Source: Kitasatospora humi (lineage in GTDB: Bacteria; Actinomycetota; Actinomycetes; Streptomycetales; Streptomycetaceae). Taken from it: a stretch of DNA of 64,000 bases. The DNA lies in assembly GCF_020907985.1 (NCBI RefSeq), contig NZ_JAJJPA010000018.1, positions 1 through 64,000 on the forward strand. The letters run 5' to 3'. A program made the position numbers and the translations under genes. The notes under the pieces are model-generated. The model searched no databases and was not told where the DNA came from. It was given only the letters and a program-made list of their open reading frames with translations. Positions 19,219-26,928 of this stretch are shown one piece after another. The stretch's first letter is position 1, and each line of letters starts with the position of its first letter.

Positions 19219-20460
19219 ATGGCGGACGACCTCTACGACGTCCTGGTGGTGGGCGGCGGCATCGTGGGCCTCTCGACGGCCCGGGCCCTGCTGGAGCAAC
19301 GGCCCGAACTGCGGGTCGCGGTGCTGGAGAAGGAGCCGGAGCTCGCCACGCACCAGACCGGGCGCAACAGCGGCGTGATCCACAGCGGCATCTACTACCG
19401 GCCCGGCTCGCTCAAGGCCCGGTTCGCGGTGGCGGGCGCCGCCGCGATGGTGCGGTTCTGCCAGGAGCACGGGCTGCCGCACGAGGTGACCGGCAAGGCG
19501 ATCGTGGCCACCGTGCCCGCCGAACTGCCCCGCCTCGCGGCGCTGGCCGAACGCGGCCGGGCCAACGGGCTGGAGGTCGTGGAGCTGCCGCCGGCCCGGC
19601 TGCGGGAGCGCGAGCCGGCGGTCGCCGGGCTGCGGGCGCTCTGGGTGCCGTCCACCGGCATCTGCGACTTCGCCGAGGTGGCCCGCTGCTACGCCCGACT
19701 GGCCGGCGAGCGCGGCGCCGAAGTGCTCACCGGCCGCGAGGTGCTGGGCATCGAGCGGCGGGCCGACACGGTGGCGGTGCGCACCGCCGACGGCGCCGAA
19801 CTGCGCTGCGCCGTGCTGGTCAACTGCGCGGGCCTGCACAGCGACCGGATCGCCGAGCTGGCCGGGGACGAACCGGGCGTGCGGATCGTCCCGTTCCGCG
19901 GCGAGTACTACGAACTGGTGCCGCACCGCCGCGGGCTGGTCCGCAACCTGGTCTACCCCGTGCCCGACCCGGCCTTCCCTTTCCTGGGCGTGCACCTGAC
20001 CCGGGGCGTCCACGGCGAGGTGCACATCGGCCCGAACGCGGTGCCCGCGCTGGCCCGCGAGGGCTACGACTGGGGCACGGTGCGGCTCGCCGACCTCGGC
20101 GAGACGCTGCGCTTCCCGGGCAGCCGGCGCCTGGCCCGCCGGCACTGGCGCCAGGAGCTGGGCGAGCTGCACCGTTCGCTCAGCAAGGGCGCCTTCCTGC
20201 GGGCGGTGCGCCGGCTGCTGCCCTCGGTGGACTCCCCCGACCTGGTGCCGGCCGCGGCGGGCGTGCGGGCCCAGGCGGTCGCCCCGGACGGCTCGCTGCT
20301 GGACGACTTCGCGTTCGCCGGCTTCGACCCCGCCGATCCGCGCTCCCCGCGCCGCACCGTGCACGTGCTCAACGCGCCGTCACCCGCCGCCACCGCGTCG
20401 CTGCCGATCGGCGCCGAGGTGGCCCGGCGGGCCCTGGCCGCCCTCGCCGCCGGTGGCTGA
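19219..20460 (+). CDS. lhgO: L-2-hydroxyglutarate oxidase
   Basis: FAD-dependent enzyme (413 aa) that oxidises L-2-hydroxyglutarate to 2-oxoglutarate. The Rossmann motif VVGGGIVGLSTARALL is at the N-terminus. The family signature QTGRNSGVIHSGIYYRPGS lies near residue 50, and FRGEYYELVP, HIGPNAVPAL and GVRAQAV are further conserved blocks. ATG 19219 is selected by closeness to the first strand. Its stop overlaps an alternative GTG start of trmB, so the two may be cotranscribed. Confidence 0.9.
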   Translation: MADDLYDVLVVGGGIVGLSTARALLEQRPELRVAVLEKEPELATHQTGRNSGVIHSGIYYRPGSLKARFAVAGAAAMVRFCQEHGLPHEVTGKAIVATVPAELPRLAALAERGRANGLEVVELPPARLREREPAVAGLRALWVPSTGICDFAEVARCYARLAGERGAEVLTGREVLGIERRADTVAVRTADGAELRCAVLVNCAGLHSDRIAELAGDEPGVRIVPFRGEYYELVPHRRGLVRNLVYPVPDPAFPFLGVHLTRGVHGEVHIGPNAVPALAREGYDWGTVRLADLGETLRFPGSRRLARRHWRQELGELHRSLSKGAFLRAVRRLLPSVDSPDLVPAAAGVRAQAVAPDGSLLDDFAFAGFDPADPRSPRRTVHVLNAPSPAATASLPIGAEVARRALAALAAGG

Positions 20461-20506
20461 TCCGGGCCCTGGTGATTCCGCCGACCCCCGTAAACTCGAC
20501 CGCATT

Positions 20507-21352
20507 GTGACTGCGACTGCCCCCTCTCCCCAGGTCCCCGCCGAGATCCCCGGCCAGCGCCCCTCCGAGCGGCTCTCCGCGGCCCCGGCCGGCTACCCGG
20601 CGCCGATGTACCCGCACAAGGCCACCGAGGCCCAGCACCGCGAGCGGCGGATCCGCACCTTCCAGCCGCGCCGCGGCCGGATGACCCAGGTGCAGGCCGG
20701 CGCGCTGGACCGGCACTGGGAGCGCTGGGGCGTCGCGATCGACGGCACGCCCCTGGACCTCACCGAGCTCTTCGGCGGCCTGCCGGTCACCCTGGAGATC
20801 GGCTTCGGCATGGGCGAGACCACCGCCGCGATGGCCGCCGCCGACCCGGAGATGGGCATCCTGGCCGCCGACGTGCACACCCCCGGCCACGGCGCCCTGC
20901 TCAACCTGCTGGAGCAGAACGGCTCGCAGAACGTCCGGCTGGCCGCCGGCGACGCGATCATCCTGATCCGCGACATGCTGCCGGACGCCTCGCTGGCCGG
21001 GCTGCGGGTCTACTTCGCCGACCCCTGGCCCAAGCCCAAGCACCACAAGCGCCGGCTGGTCCAGCACGGCTTCCTCGACCTGGTGCTGCCCCGCCTGGCC
21101 CCCGGCGCGCTGGTGCACTGCGCCACCGACTGGGAGCACTACGCCGAGCAGATGGTGGACGTGCTCTCGGCCCGGCCGGAACTGGTCAACCTGCACCCGG
21201 AGGGCGACGGCTCGTCCTGGCTGGAGGACCGCGGGGACGGCAGCGTGCCCGGCTACGCGCCGCGGCCCGAGTGGCGCCCGGTGACCAAGTTCGAGCGGGC
21301 CGGCCTGGCCAAGGGCCACGTGGTGCACGACCTGCTGTTCCGCAAGCTCTGA
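20507..21352 (+). CDS. trmB: tRNA (guanine-N7-)-methyltransferase
   Basis: SAM-dependent enzyme that methylates G46 of tRNA. The SAM site is TLEIGFGMGETTAAMAAA (about residue 90), the family signature is FADPWPKPKHHKRRLVQ and the end is GLAKGHVVHDLLFRKL. The GTG at 20507 gives a 281-aa product; a GTG at 20453 overlapping the lhgO stop would add 18 residues. TAAACT at 20491-20496 lies about 10 bp before the chosen GTG, which would fit a leaderless transcript. Confidence 0.92.
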   Translation: MTATAPSPQVPAEIPGQRPSERLSAAPAGYPAPMYPHKATEAQHRERRIRTFQPRRGRMTQVQAGALDRHWERWGVAIDGTPLDLTELFGGLPVTLEIGFGMGETTAAMAAADPEMGILAADVHTPGHGALLNLLEQNGSQNVRLAAGDAIILIRDMLPDASLAGLRVYFADPWPKPKHHKRRLVQHGFLDLVLPRLAPGALVHCATDWEHYAEQMVDVLSARPELVNLHPEGDGSSWLEDRGDGSVPGYAPRPEWRPVTKFERAGLAKGHVVHDLLFRKL

Positions 21353-21652
21353 CCGCCCGTTCCGGCGGACTCCGACGGCCCGTTCCGGCGAGCTCCGACG
21401 ACGGCCCGTTCCGGCGGCTCTGCTGCCAGGCGGGCACGACCACTGCGCGGGGCCCGATCCTGCCGGCCACCCTGCTGCCGCTGCGACGCCGCCGAGCAGG
21501 GCGCGCGGCGGATCACCGCCGCGGGCCCGCGCCGCACGCACCTCGGATGCCTCCCGTACAGCCGGTCCGAGCTGCGCGGATTCCGTGGCAGGTGGGCGCC
21601 CCACAACCGATTTCCCTTCCGCGACGTCATCGCGTACTGTTGTGTTCACCGA
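21353..21652. other. region between trmB and tRNA-fMet
   Basis: No gene is supported. The first 70 bp contain three spaced copies of CCCGTTCCGGCG. The remainder should include the tRNA promoter, but I cannot pick hexamers with confidence. Confidence 0.45.
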
Positions 21653-21726
21653 CGCGGGGTGGAGCAGCTCGGTAGCTCGCTGGGCTCATAACCCAGAGGT
21701 CGCAGGTTCAAATCCTGTCCCCGCTA
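21653..21726 (+). tRNA. initiator tRNA-fMet (CAT)
   Basis: Cloverleaf with acceptor arms CGCGGGG/CCCCGCT, D arm GAGCAGCTCGGTAGCTC, anticodon loop CTCATAA flanked by the three G-C pairs GGG/CCC, and T arm GCAGGTTCAAATCCTGT. The unpaired first acceptor position (C1 opposite T72) and the three G-C pairs mark it as the initiator. The 3' CCA is not encoded. Confidence 0.96.
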
Positions 21727-21737
21727 CTCAGTAGCAC

Positions 21738-21770
21738 GAAGGCCCGGTGGAGATTCTCCACCGGGCCTTC
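21738..21770 (+). terminator. terminator after tRNA-fMet
   Basis: The arm GAAGGCCCGGTGGAGA at 21738-21753 is followed by its exact reverse complement at 21755-21770. It starts 12 bp after the tRNA. Confidence 0.92.
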
Positions 21771-21928
21771 GGCATTCCCGGCGCCACGGTCCCACGGCCC
21801 CACGAGCCGCGTTCACGGCATTCAAGGCTCGAAGAGTGGAACCAAAACGCGCTGATCTTGGTGATAGCTTCTCGTGAGCTTTCGCCCGGCACCGACCGGC
21901 CGGGTACGTCCCGCGAGAAGGACAGAAC

Positions 21929-22753
21929 GTGCGAATCTCCCGTACCTTCGGGGTCACCCTTTCCTGCGCCGCGATCGCGCTGGCCGCCACCGCCTGCGGT
22001 TCGAGCGCCAAGAGTTCCGACGCGGCCGCCGCGGCCGGCGCCGCCGCGCCCGCCGCGGCGAACTCCGGCGCGGCCTCGGGCGCGCCCGCCGCCGACGCGT
22101 CGGCCGCACCCGACCTGTCGACGATGACCGCCGACCAGATCCTCAAGGCGTCCGAGACCGCGCTGACCGGCGCCCAGGCCGTCAAGATCGACATGACGAT
22201 CGCCGGCGCCACCGGCGACCAGCGGATCAAGCTGGCCACCGACAGCCGCAGCGGCTGCACCGGCAACGTCTCGATGCCGGGCCAGGGCTCGGCCGACGTG
22301 ATCCAGGACAAGTCGAAGACCACCTACCTCAAGCCCGACGACACCTACTGGAAGACCCTCGGCGGCGCCAAGGCCGTGGTGGCCCTCCACGGCAAGTGGC
22401 TCAGCGGACCGCCCACCGACCCGACCATGGCCGGCATGGTGGGCTTCTGCGACCTCAAGGCACTCAGCTCCCAGATGGACGACGGCAGCGAGAAGCCCAC
22501 CAAGGGGCAGGCCACCACGCTGAACGGCCAGCCGGCCCAGACGCTGCAGGAGGTCGCCTCGGACGGCACCAAGTCCACCCTCTGGGTGGCCACCAAGGGC
22601 AAGCCGTACCCGCTGCAGGCCACCGGCGGCAACGGCACCGGCGGCACCGACAAGATCACGCTGACCGACTACGACGTGCCGGTCACCGTCACCGCGCCGC
22701 CGGCCGACCAGGTCATCTCGGCCGCCCAGCTGAAGGCGCTCGCCGGCCACTGA
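21929..22753 (+). CDS. secreted lipoprotein (LppX/LprG-like fold suspected)
   Basis: A 274-aa lipoprotein. The signal peptide RISRTFGVTLSCAAIALAAT precedes the lipobox Cys (LAATACGSS, Cys at about residue 23). An Ala/Pro/Ser linker runs to about residue 65. The folded part shows the alternating pattern of LppX_LprAFG-type lipid carriers (ALTGAQAVKIDMTIAG, STLWVATKGKPYPLQATG). The GTG start has AGAAGGAC upstream. It stands alone after the tRNA. The exact family is inferred from pattern only. Confidence 0.8.
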   Translation: MRISRTFGVTLSCAAIALAATACGSSAKSSDAAAAAGAAAPAAANSGAASGAPAADASAAPDLSTMTADQILKASETALTGAQAVKIDMTIAGATGDQRIKLATDSRSGCTGNVSMPGQGSADVIQDKSKTTYLKPDDTYWKTLGGAKAVVALHGKWLSGPPTDPTMAGMVGFCDLKALSSQMDDGSEKPTKGQATTLNGQPAQTLQEVASDGTKSTLWVATKGKPYPLQATGGNGTGGTDKITLTDYDVPVTVTAPPADQVISAAQLKALAGH

Positions 22754-22760
22754 ACCGGCC

Positions 22761-22808
22761 GCCGAACCGGTGACCGAACCGACCGCCGAACCGGTGACCG
22801 AACCGACC
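22761..22808. repeat. 24-bp tandem duplication downstream of lipoprotein
   Basis: GCCGAACCGGTGACCGAACC plus GACC occurs twice in direct succession, starting at 22761 and 22785. The following bases continue with related CCGGACGCGCCA triplets. No gene is supported here. Confidence 0.85.
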
Positions 22809-22966
22809 GCCCTCCCTGCCGCCGAGCCGGACGCGCCACCGGACGCGCCACCGGACGCGGAGCGGCTGCGGTGGTCGGTTCCGCCAATCGGCTCCGATAA
22901 TCCGTTGCCTCCGGCGGCACCGTCTGCCTATCGTGGCGGCGAACACGGAAAGGAGGTGATCCTGAG

Positions 22967-23038
22967 TTGAGTACCAAGACGACTGCGCTTCGCGCGTCTG
23001 ACTCGCTCGGGCGCGCCTCCGTGGAGCTGTCGGCCTGA
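22967..23038 (+). CDS. candidate 23-residue micro-protein
   Basis: A TTG start 10 bp after a near-perfect ribosome site (AAAGGAGG at 22949-22956) opens a frame that begins MSTKTTALRASDSLGRASV and ends with ELSA and TGA. A strong hairpin begins about 40 bp downstream. No signal peptide or membrane segment is seen. The combination of ribosome site, short frame and terminator suggests a real transcript. It could equally be a leader peptide. No known family is recognised. Confidence 0.45.
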   Translation: MSTKTTALRASDSLGRASVELSA

Positions 23039-23079
23039 TCAGCCGCCGCCCCGCGGATGGAACCGCGCAGAAGTTGTCG

Positions 23080-23114
23080 AGCCCCCGGACTCCTCACAGC
23101 GAGGCCCGGGGGCT
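23080..23114 (+). terminator. terminator after micro-ORF
   Basis: AGCCCCCGG and CCGGGGGCT form the outer stem, with a further CCTC/GAGG pairing inside and a short loop. TTCGGCATTT follows. Confidence 0.8.
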
Positions 23115-23258
23115 TCGGCATTTCCGGGGCCCCTTCCCGCTCGTCGACGTTGCACGCGGGTGCGTCCGCTGATCGGGGCTGCGCCGTCGGCGCGTCGGCC
23201 CGCGGAGCGCTACAGTTCCTCGCGTTCGGAGCGGACCGGTGCGACGGGGAGCGGGCGA

Positions 23259-24404
23259 ATGGCGGGGCTGGAGGGGCTGCAGGGGTTGCCGCGGCTGAAG
23301 GGGTCGGCGGGTCAGCGGCAGGGACCGGTCTCGGTGGTGCGGCGCCGGCAGGGCACCGCCGTGGGCACCATGTTCGGGCTCGGCTTCTTCGGCCTGCTGC
23401 TCTACACCACGGGCGCACCGCATCCGGTGAGCGCGCTCGGCGCCGGTGTGATGATCGCTTGCGCCACCACGGTGGCCGGCGCCCTGGTCGGCTTCCTCTT
23501 CGGCGTCCCGCACGTGCTGGCCGGCGGTACGGGCGCCGACGCGGCCGGTCCGACGGCTTCGCCGGGTACGGCAGGCACCGCACCGCAGAGCGGGCCGTAC
23601 ATCGCCAACACCAACCTGGAACAGGTCTCGGACTGGCTCACCAAGCTGCTGCTCGGTGTCGGACTGACCCAGCTCGGCAGCATCTGGCACAGCGCCCGCC
23701 AGCTCGGCCGGGCACTCTCCCCCGCACTCGGCGGCCGCGCCGACGCCACCCCGTTCGCCGCCGCCCTGGTGCTCTACTTCGTGGTCCTGGGCTTCCTCGG
23801 CGGCTGGCTGACCACCCGGCTGCTGCTGGCCGGCGCAATGACCCGGGCCGACGGCACCGCGCTGCACCTGTTCGCCAACGCCCAGGAGCAGTTGAAGGAG
23901 GGCAACGAGGTCAACGCCGAGGACCTGCGGATCCAGGCGATGGGCCAACTCGGCAAGTTCGCCCACCAGGCCGGGCAGCCCGCCCCGGGGAGTCCGGCCG
24001 CGCCGGTGATCCAGGTGTCCGAGGTGCGGGCCGGGGCCAAGCGCTCCCCCGCCACCCAGGACGAGGTGCGGGGGCTGTTCGCCTCCGACGACGAGGGCCT
24101 GCGGCTGCAGGCCCTCGCGCTGACTCAGGGCAACGCCGCGCTGGGCGACTTCGAGAGCGTGCTGGAGTACGTCGAGCACCCGCGCAGCGCGTTCGAGCAC
24201 TACCACGCGCTGCTCGCCGCCCGAAGCATGCTGAGCCGGCTGGGCCGGGACCAGCGGATGCGGCTGCGGACGGCCATCATCAACCAACTGCTCGCCCCGG
24301 ACGGCATTCCGGACGCCTCCGACCGCCGCTGGATCGCCGAGCGGATCCTGGCCAGGCTGGACTCCATCGGCCACGTGCCGTCGCCCCGGCCGTCCGGGGT
24401 CTGA
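23259..24404 (+). CDS. conserved membrane protein with long cytoplasmic tail
   Basis: A 381-aa protein not matched to a named family. Two hydrophobic segments lie close together near the N-terminus (TMFGLGFFGLLLY and VMIACATTVAGALVGFLFG, about residues 30-80). A third is at about 175-200 (AAALVLYFVVLGFLGGWL). Between them is a loop with NTNLEQVSDWLTKLLLGVG. The C-terminal 180 residues are charged and helical, without a known enzyme motif. ATG 23259 follows ACGGGGAGCG. The strong hairpin at 24429 ends the transcript. A role in membrane signalling is possible but unsupported. Confidence 0.75.
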   Translation: MAGLEGLQGLPRLKGSAGQRQGPVSVVRRRQGTAVGTMFGLGFFGLLLYTTGAPHPVSALGAGVMIACATTVAGALVGFLFGVPHVLAGGTGADAAGPTASPGTAGTAPQSGPYIANTNLEQVSDWLTKLLLGVGLTQLGSIWHSARQLGRALSPALGGRADATPFAAALVLYFVVLGFLGGWLTTRLLLAGAMTRADGTALHLFANAQEQLKEGNEVNAEDLRIQAMGQLGKFAHQAGQPAPGSPAAPVIQVSEVRAGAKRSPATQDEVRGLFASDDEGLRLQALALTQGNAALGDFESVLEYVEHPRSAFEHYHALLAARSMLSRLGRDQRMRLRTAIINQLLAPDGIPDASDRRWIAERILARLDSIGHVPSPRPSGV

Positions 24405-24428
24405 GCCTCTCCGGGGGTCTGAGCCTGT

Positions 24429-24451
24429 CCGGGGGGGCTGAGCCCCCCCCG
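24429..24451 (+). terminator. GC-rich terminator hairpin
   Basis: CCGGGGGGGC, loop TGA, GCCCCCCCGG: ten perfect pairs, 25 bp after the membrane-protein stop and 40 bp before the convergent TNT-domain gene, so it may serve both. Confidence 0.8.
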
Positions 24452-24490
24452 GGGGCTGGGGCGGTTCCGGAAGCTGAGGCGGTTCCGGCG

Positions 24491-25138
24491 TCAGACCAGG
24501 CGCTGCAGATAGCCGTTGGCCACCAGCCAGCCCACGTTGACCTTCGCCGGAGCACCGGGCAGCAGGGCGCCGTCGAGCTGGTACTGCCAGCCGTAGCCGG
24601 GCTGGTTGAACCAGGGTGCGATCGGGCCGCCGTGCACGGCGAACGGCTTGAGCACCTTGTAGTCGTGGTAGTTGCAGCCGGCCGCCGGAGTGCCGTCCAG
24701 GCTCTGCGGCGGGAGCGAGCGCATCGCGTAGGGCAGGCCGGCGGGCGCCAGGTAGGCGCCGTACTCGGAACCGAACCGGTCGATGTCCTGCCCGGTCAGC
24801 AGGGTCTGGTCGAACTCCACCGGCCGGCCGTTCAGCACGACGTAGCCGTCGGCGGGCGGGTACTTCCAGCCGCCGGACGCCGAGTCGTAGTACTGCTGCA
24901 GGAATGCCTGGTCGCTCGCGCCGCCGGTGCGGTCATAGCCGAGCACCTCCCGGCCGACCGGGCCGGTGGCGGGTAGCCGGGCCGGACCGAGCCGGGGGTC
25001 GCCGGCCTGGAAGTCGGTCGAACACTGGTCGGACGGCAGGGTGTCGGCGTGCGCGGCCGGGGCGGCCACGGTGAACAGGGCGGCGCCGGCCATCGCGGCG
25101 GCGAGCAGGCTTCCGGCCTTCAATTGGGTGATATTCAC
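24491..25138 (-). CDS. secreted TNT-domain protein (NAD+ glycohydrolase-like)
   Basis: A secreted protein of about 215 aa. A Sec signal peptide (LKAGSLLAAAMAGAALFTVA, cut after AHA) is followed by a region matching the tuberculosis-necrotising-toxin fold: KYPPADGYVVLNGRPVEF, GQDIDRFGSEYGAYLAPAG, RSLPPQSL and IAPWFNQPGYGWQYQL. Such domains degrade NAD+ when used as toxins. No immunity gene (IFT-like) or secretion partner is adjacent, so a toxin role is uncertain. The GTG at 25136-25138 is chosen from the signal peptide; a GTG at 25225 would add 29 residues and has a slightly better purine tract. Confidence 0.78.
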   Translation of the reverse strand: MNITQLKAGSLLAAAMAGAALFTVAAPAAHADTLPSDQCSTDFQAGDPRLGPARLPATGPVGREVLGYDRTGGASDQAFLQQYYDSASGGWKYPPADGYVVLNGRPVEFDQTLLTGQDIDRFGSEYGAYLAPAGLPYAMRSLPPQSLDGTPAAGCNYHDYKVLKPFAVHGGPIAPWFNQPGYGWQYQLDGALLPGAPAKVNVGWLVANGYLQRLV

Positions 25139-25343
25139 TCGACGGACGGTAATAGGAGGGGACGCTCCCGCTCCGGTCTTTCCCGCAGTTGGCTGGATTC
25201 CACCGCGGTCCTTCTCGTCCGGCACCGCTTTCTGACCACAGGTCAGCTACTGCCGCAGCGCCGTCACCAGCCAGGCCGTGACCGGCGCCAGGCTCTCCGG
25301 CGCCGGCCAGCCGTTGACCGCCGAGAGCAGCTGCCAGTAGCGC

Positions 25344-25922
25344 TCAGTGCGGGGGTCGGCCGCCACCTCCAGGCGCCGCAGCATCCACTGCCGCAGCCCC
25401 CACCTGGGCCACGGTCGGCTCCTCGGGCAGTTCGGGCATCGCCGCCCGCAGCATCGCCGCCAACTCCGGGTTGGCGTCCAGGCCGCCGAACGCCTCTTCC
25501 ACGAACTCCCTGATGATGCTTCGCCGTTCTACATCGGACAACTTGGCCAGCCGGTGCATCGGATCCGTCTCCTCGACTGAGGCCCCGCGCCTGGCCACCG
25601 CGCGCAGGACGGCGAGGCGCCGGCGCAGCGTGCCGAGCTGCGCCTCGATCGCCCGTACGTGCAGCTCGGCCACTTCGGGCAGCGTGGTCTCCCGGTCCAG
25701 GATCCGCCGCACCGTCGGCAGGTCGATCCCCAAGTCCCGCAGCGTACGGACGAGATCCAGCCGAGCCGCCGCCTCCGTGTCATAACGCCGGTAGCCGCCG
25801 GGGCTCCTGTCGGTCGGCGGCACGATGCCCTCGTCGGCGTAGAACCGGATGGTCCGCACCGCCGGCCCGGTGCGCCGGGCCAGTTCGCCGATGGAGTAGT
25901 GGGTGCCGTCGCCGTTGGACAT
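25344..25922 (-). CDS. MerR family regulator, apparently frameshifted near its C-terminus
   Basis: The N-terminal MerR helix-turn-helix is intact (YSIGELARRTGPAVRTIRFY, then YRRYDTEAAARLDLV) and is followed by the dimerisation helix and an effector region. The frame ends at 25344 after a run of low-complexity residues. In the next frame the DNA continues with a far more protein-like tail (RRLEVAADPRTERYWQLL, then TAWLVTALRQ) and stops at 25247. Removing one C from the CCCCC run at 25397-25401 joins the two into a 224-aa protein. Either a real mutation or a sequence error is possible. A MerR-type dyad lies just upstream of the start. Confidence 0.75.
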   Translation of the reverse strand: MSNGDGTHYSIGELARRTGPAVRTIRFYADEGIVPPTDRSPGGYRRYDTEAAARLDLVRTLRDLGIDLPTVRRILDRETTLPEVAELHVRAIEAQLGTLRRRLAVLRAVARRGASVEETDPMHRLAKLSDVERRSIIREFVEEAFGGLDANPELAAMLRAAMPELPEEPTVAQVGAAAVDAAAPGGGGRPPH

Positions 25923-25936
25923 GGGAGCAGCTTGCC

Positions 25937-25957
25937 GGTTTCCACCGGGTGGAGACT
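25937..25957 (-). promoter_or_regulatory. MerR-type operator dyad
   Basis: GGTTTCCACCGGGTGGAGAC forms an imperfect dyad (GTTTCCAC/GTGGAGAC, one mismatch) 15 bp upstream of the MerR ATG. It follows TTGAGT on the minus strand, the usual position for an autoregulatory MerR site. Confidence 0.55.
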
Positions 25958-25973
25958 CAAGCGCGGTGCCGGA

Positions 25974-26813
25974 TCAGGGCATCTCCCACGGCACTTGCGG
26001 CAGCACCGCGCCGGTCTCCAGCAGCGACTTGAGGTTGGCCAGCACCGCCGGCCAGCCGCGCGAGACGTCACGCAGTGCCTGCTCGTCGGGCAGGTGCTGG
26101 TGGGTCACGGTGAGGCGGACGATCTGCTCTCCCCCAGCCTCCGGCCGGGGGGATCCCCATGCCTCGATCAGGAAGGTGACGGTCGCCGGTCGGCGCCCCG
26201 TAGGGCGGTCCGCGGGACCGTCGAAGGTGACCACCAGGCGGGTCGGCGGCTCGGCCACCAGGACCTCGCCGATCACGTCGGCGATGGACGAGCCGTCGGT
26301 CCGGCGGTGCTCCCAGGCCGAGCCCGACTGCCAGTCGGAGACGTTGGCGTGACCCCAGTAGCGTGCCGTCAGGTCGGCGTCGGTCAGGGCGTGCCAGACC
26401 TGCTCGGCGGTGGCCTTGATGTAGGTGACGTAGACGTAGTCGGGCACGGGACCGGTCGCGCCCGAGGGGGTGTCGCTCATGGCTCGCTCCTGCTCTGCCT
26501 GGTTCTTGATGGCGCTGATCACATCCAACCGGAGCCGGTCGAAGCCCGCGATCCAGCGCTCCTCGATCTCGTGGATCGGCACCGGGTTGAGGTGGTGCAG
26601 CCGTTCCCGGCCGCGTCGCACGACGGTCACCAGGCCGGCCCGCACCAGGACGTCGAGGTGCTGGGTCACCGACTGGCGCGCCATTTCCAACCGCTCGCAC
26701 AGCTCGCGCAGGGTCTGACCGTTCTGCTCGCGCAACCGGTCCAGCAGCAGGCGGCGGGTCGGGTCGGCCAGCGCCTTGAAGACCGCGTCGATGGCTGATC
26801 CCTCGAGGCTCAT
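25974..26813 (-). CDS. ArsR-type regulator fused to SRPBCC (AHSA1) domain
   Basis: One 279-aa frame. Residues 1-105 are an ArsR/SmtB winged helix (AVFKALADPTRRLLLDRL, MARQSVTQHLDVLVRAGLV). Residues 120-275 are a START/AHSA1-like SRPBCC domain (YIKATAEQVWHALTDADLTA, GWPAVLANLKSLLETG). Fusions of this type are known in actinobacteria and probably sense a hydrophobic ligand. Within the SRPBCC domain, WGSPRPEAGGE is encoded by copy B of the interspersed element, which is likely an insertion in a loop. No metal-binding Cys motif typical of arsenic sensors is visible. The gene diverges from the transpeptidase at 26929. Confidence 0.87.
   Translation of the reverse strand: MSLEGSAIDAVFKALADPTRRLLLDRLREQNGQTLRELCERLEMARQSVTQHLDVLVRAGLVTVVRRGRERLHHLNPVPIHEIEERWIAGFDRLRLDVISAIKNQAEQERAMSDTPSGATGPVPDYVYVTYIKATAEQVWHALTDADLTARYWGHANVSDWQSGSAWEHRRTDGSSIADVIGEVLVAEPPTRLVVTFDGPADRPTGRRPATVTFLIEAWGSPRPEAGGEQIVRLTVTHQHLPDEQALRDVSRGWPAVLANLKSLLETGAVLPQVPWEMP
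26128..26160. repeat. interspersed GC-rich element, copy B (inside ArsR-SRPBCC gene)
   Basis: The core CCCCCAGCCTCCGGCCGGGG is identical to copy A at 1151-1183; the following bases differ (GGATCCCCAT). It is read in a different frame from copy A, giving PRPEAGG instead of PPAGGWG. Confidence 0.75.
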
Positions 26814-26928
26814 GGGTCCACTGTGCAGGCATTTACCTGCCTATCGCAATTTGGCGGTTTCCGACAAGCACCCCGCACCCCTCGCCGTCGTTGCCAGGAC
26901 ACCACCAGTCCAGTGAAGGGCCTCCTCG

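Noticed and set aside
22770..22970. 66-codon frame beginning MTEPTAEP
   Set aside because: It is mostly a translation of the 24-bp tandem repeats and has no ribosome site. The nearby AAAGGAGG better serves the TTG frame at 22967.
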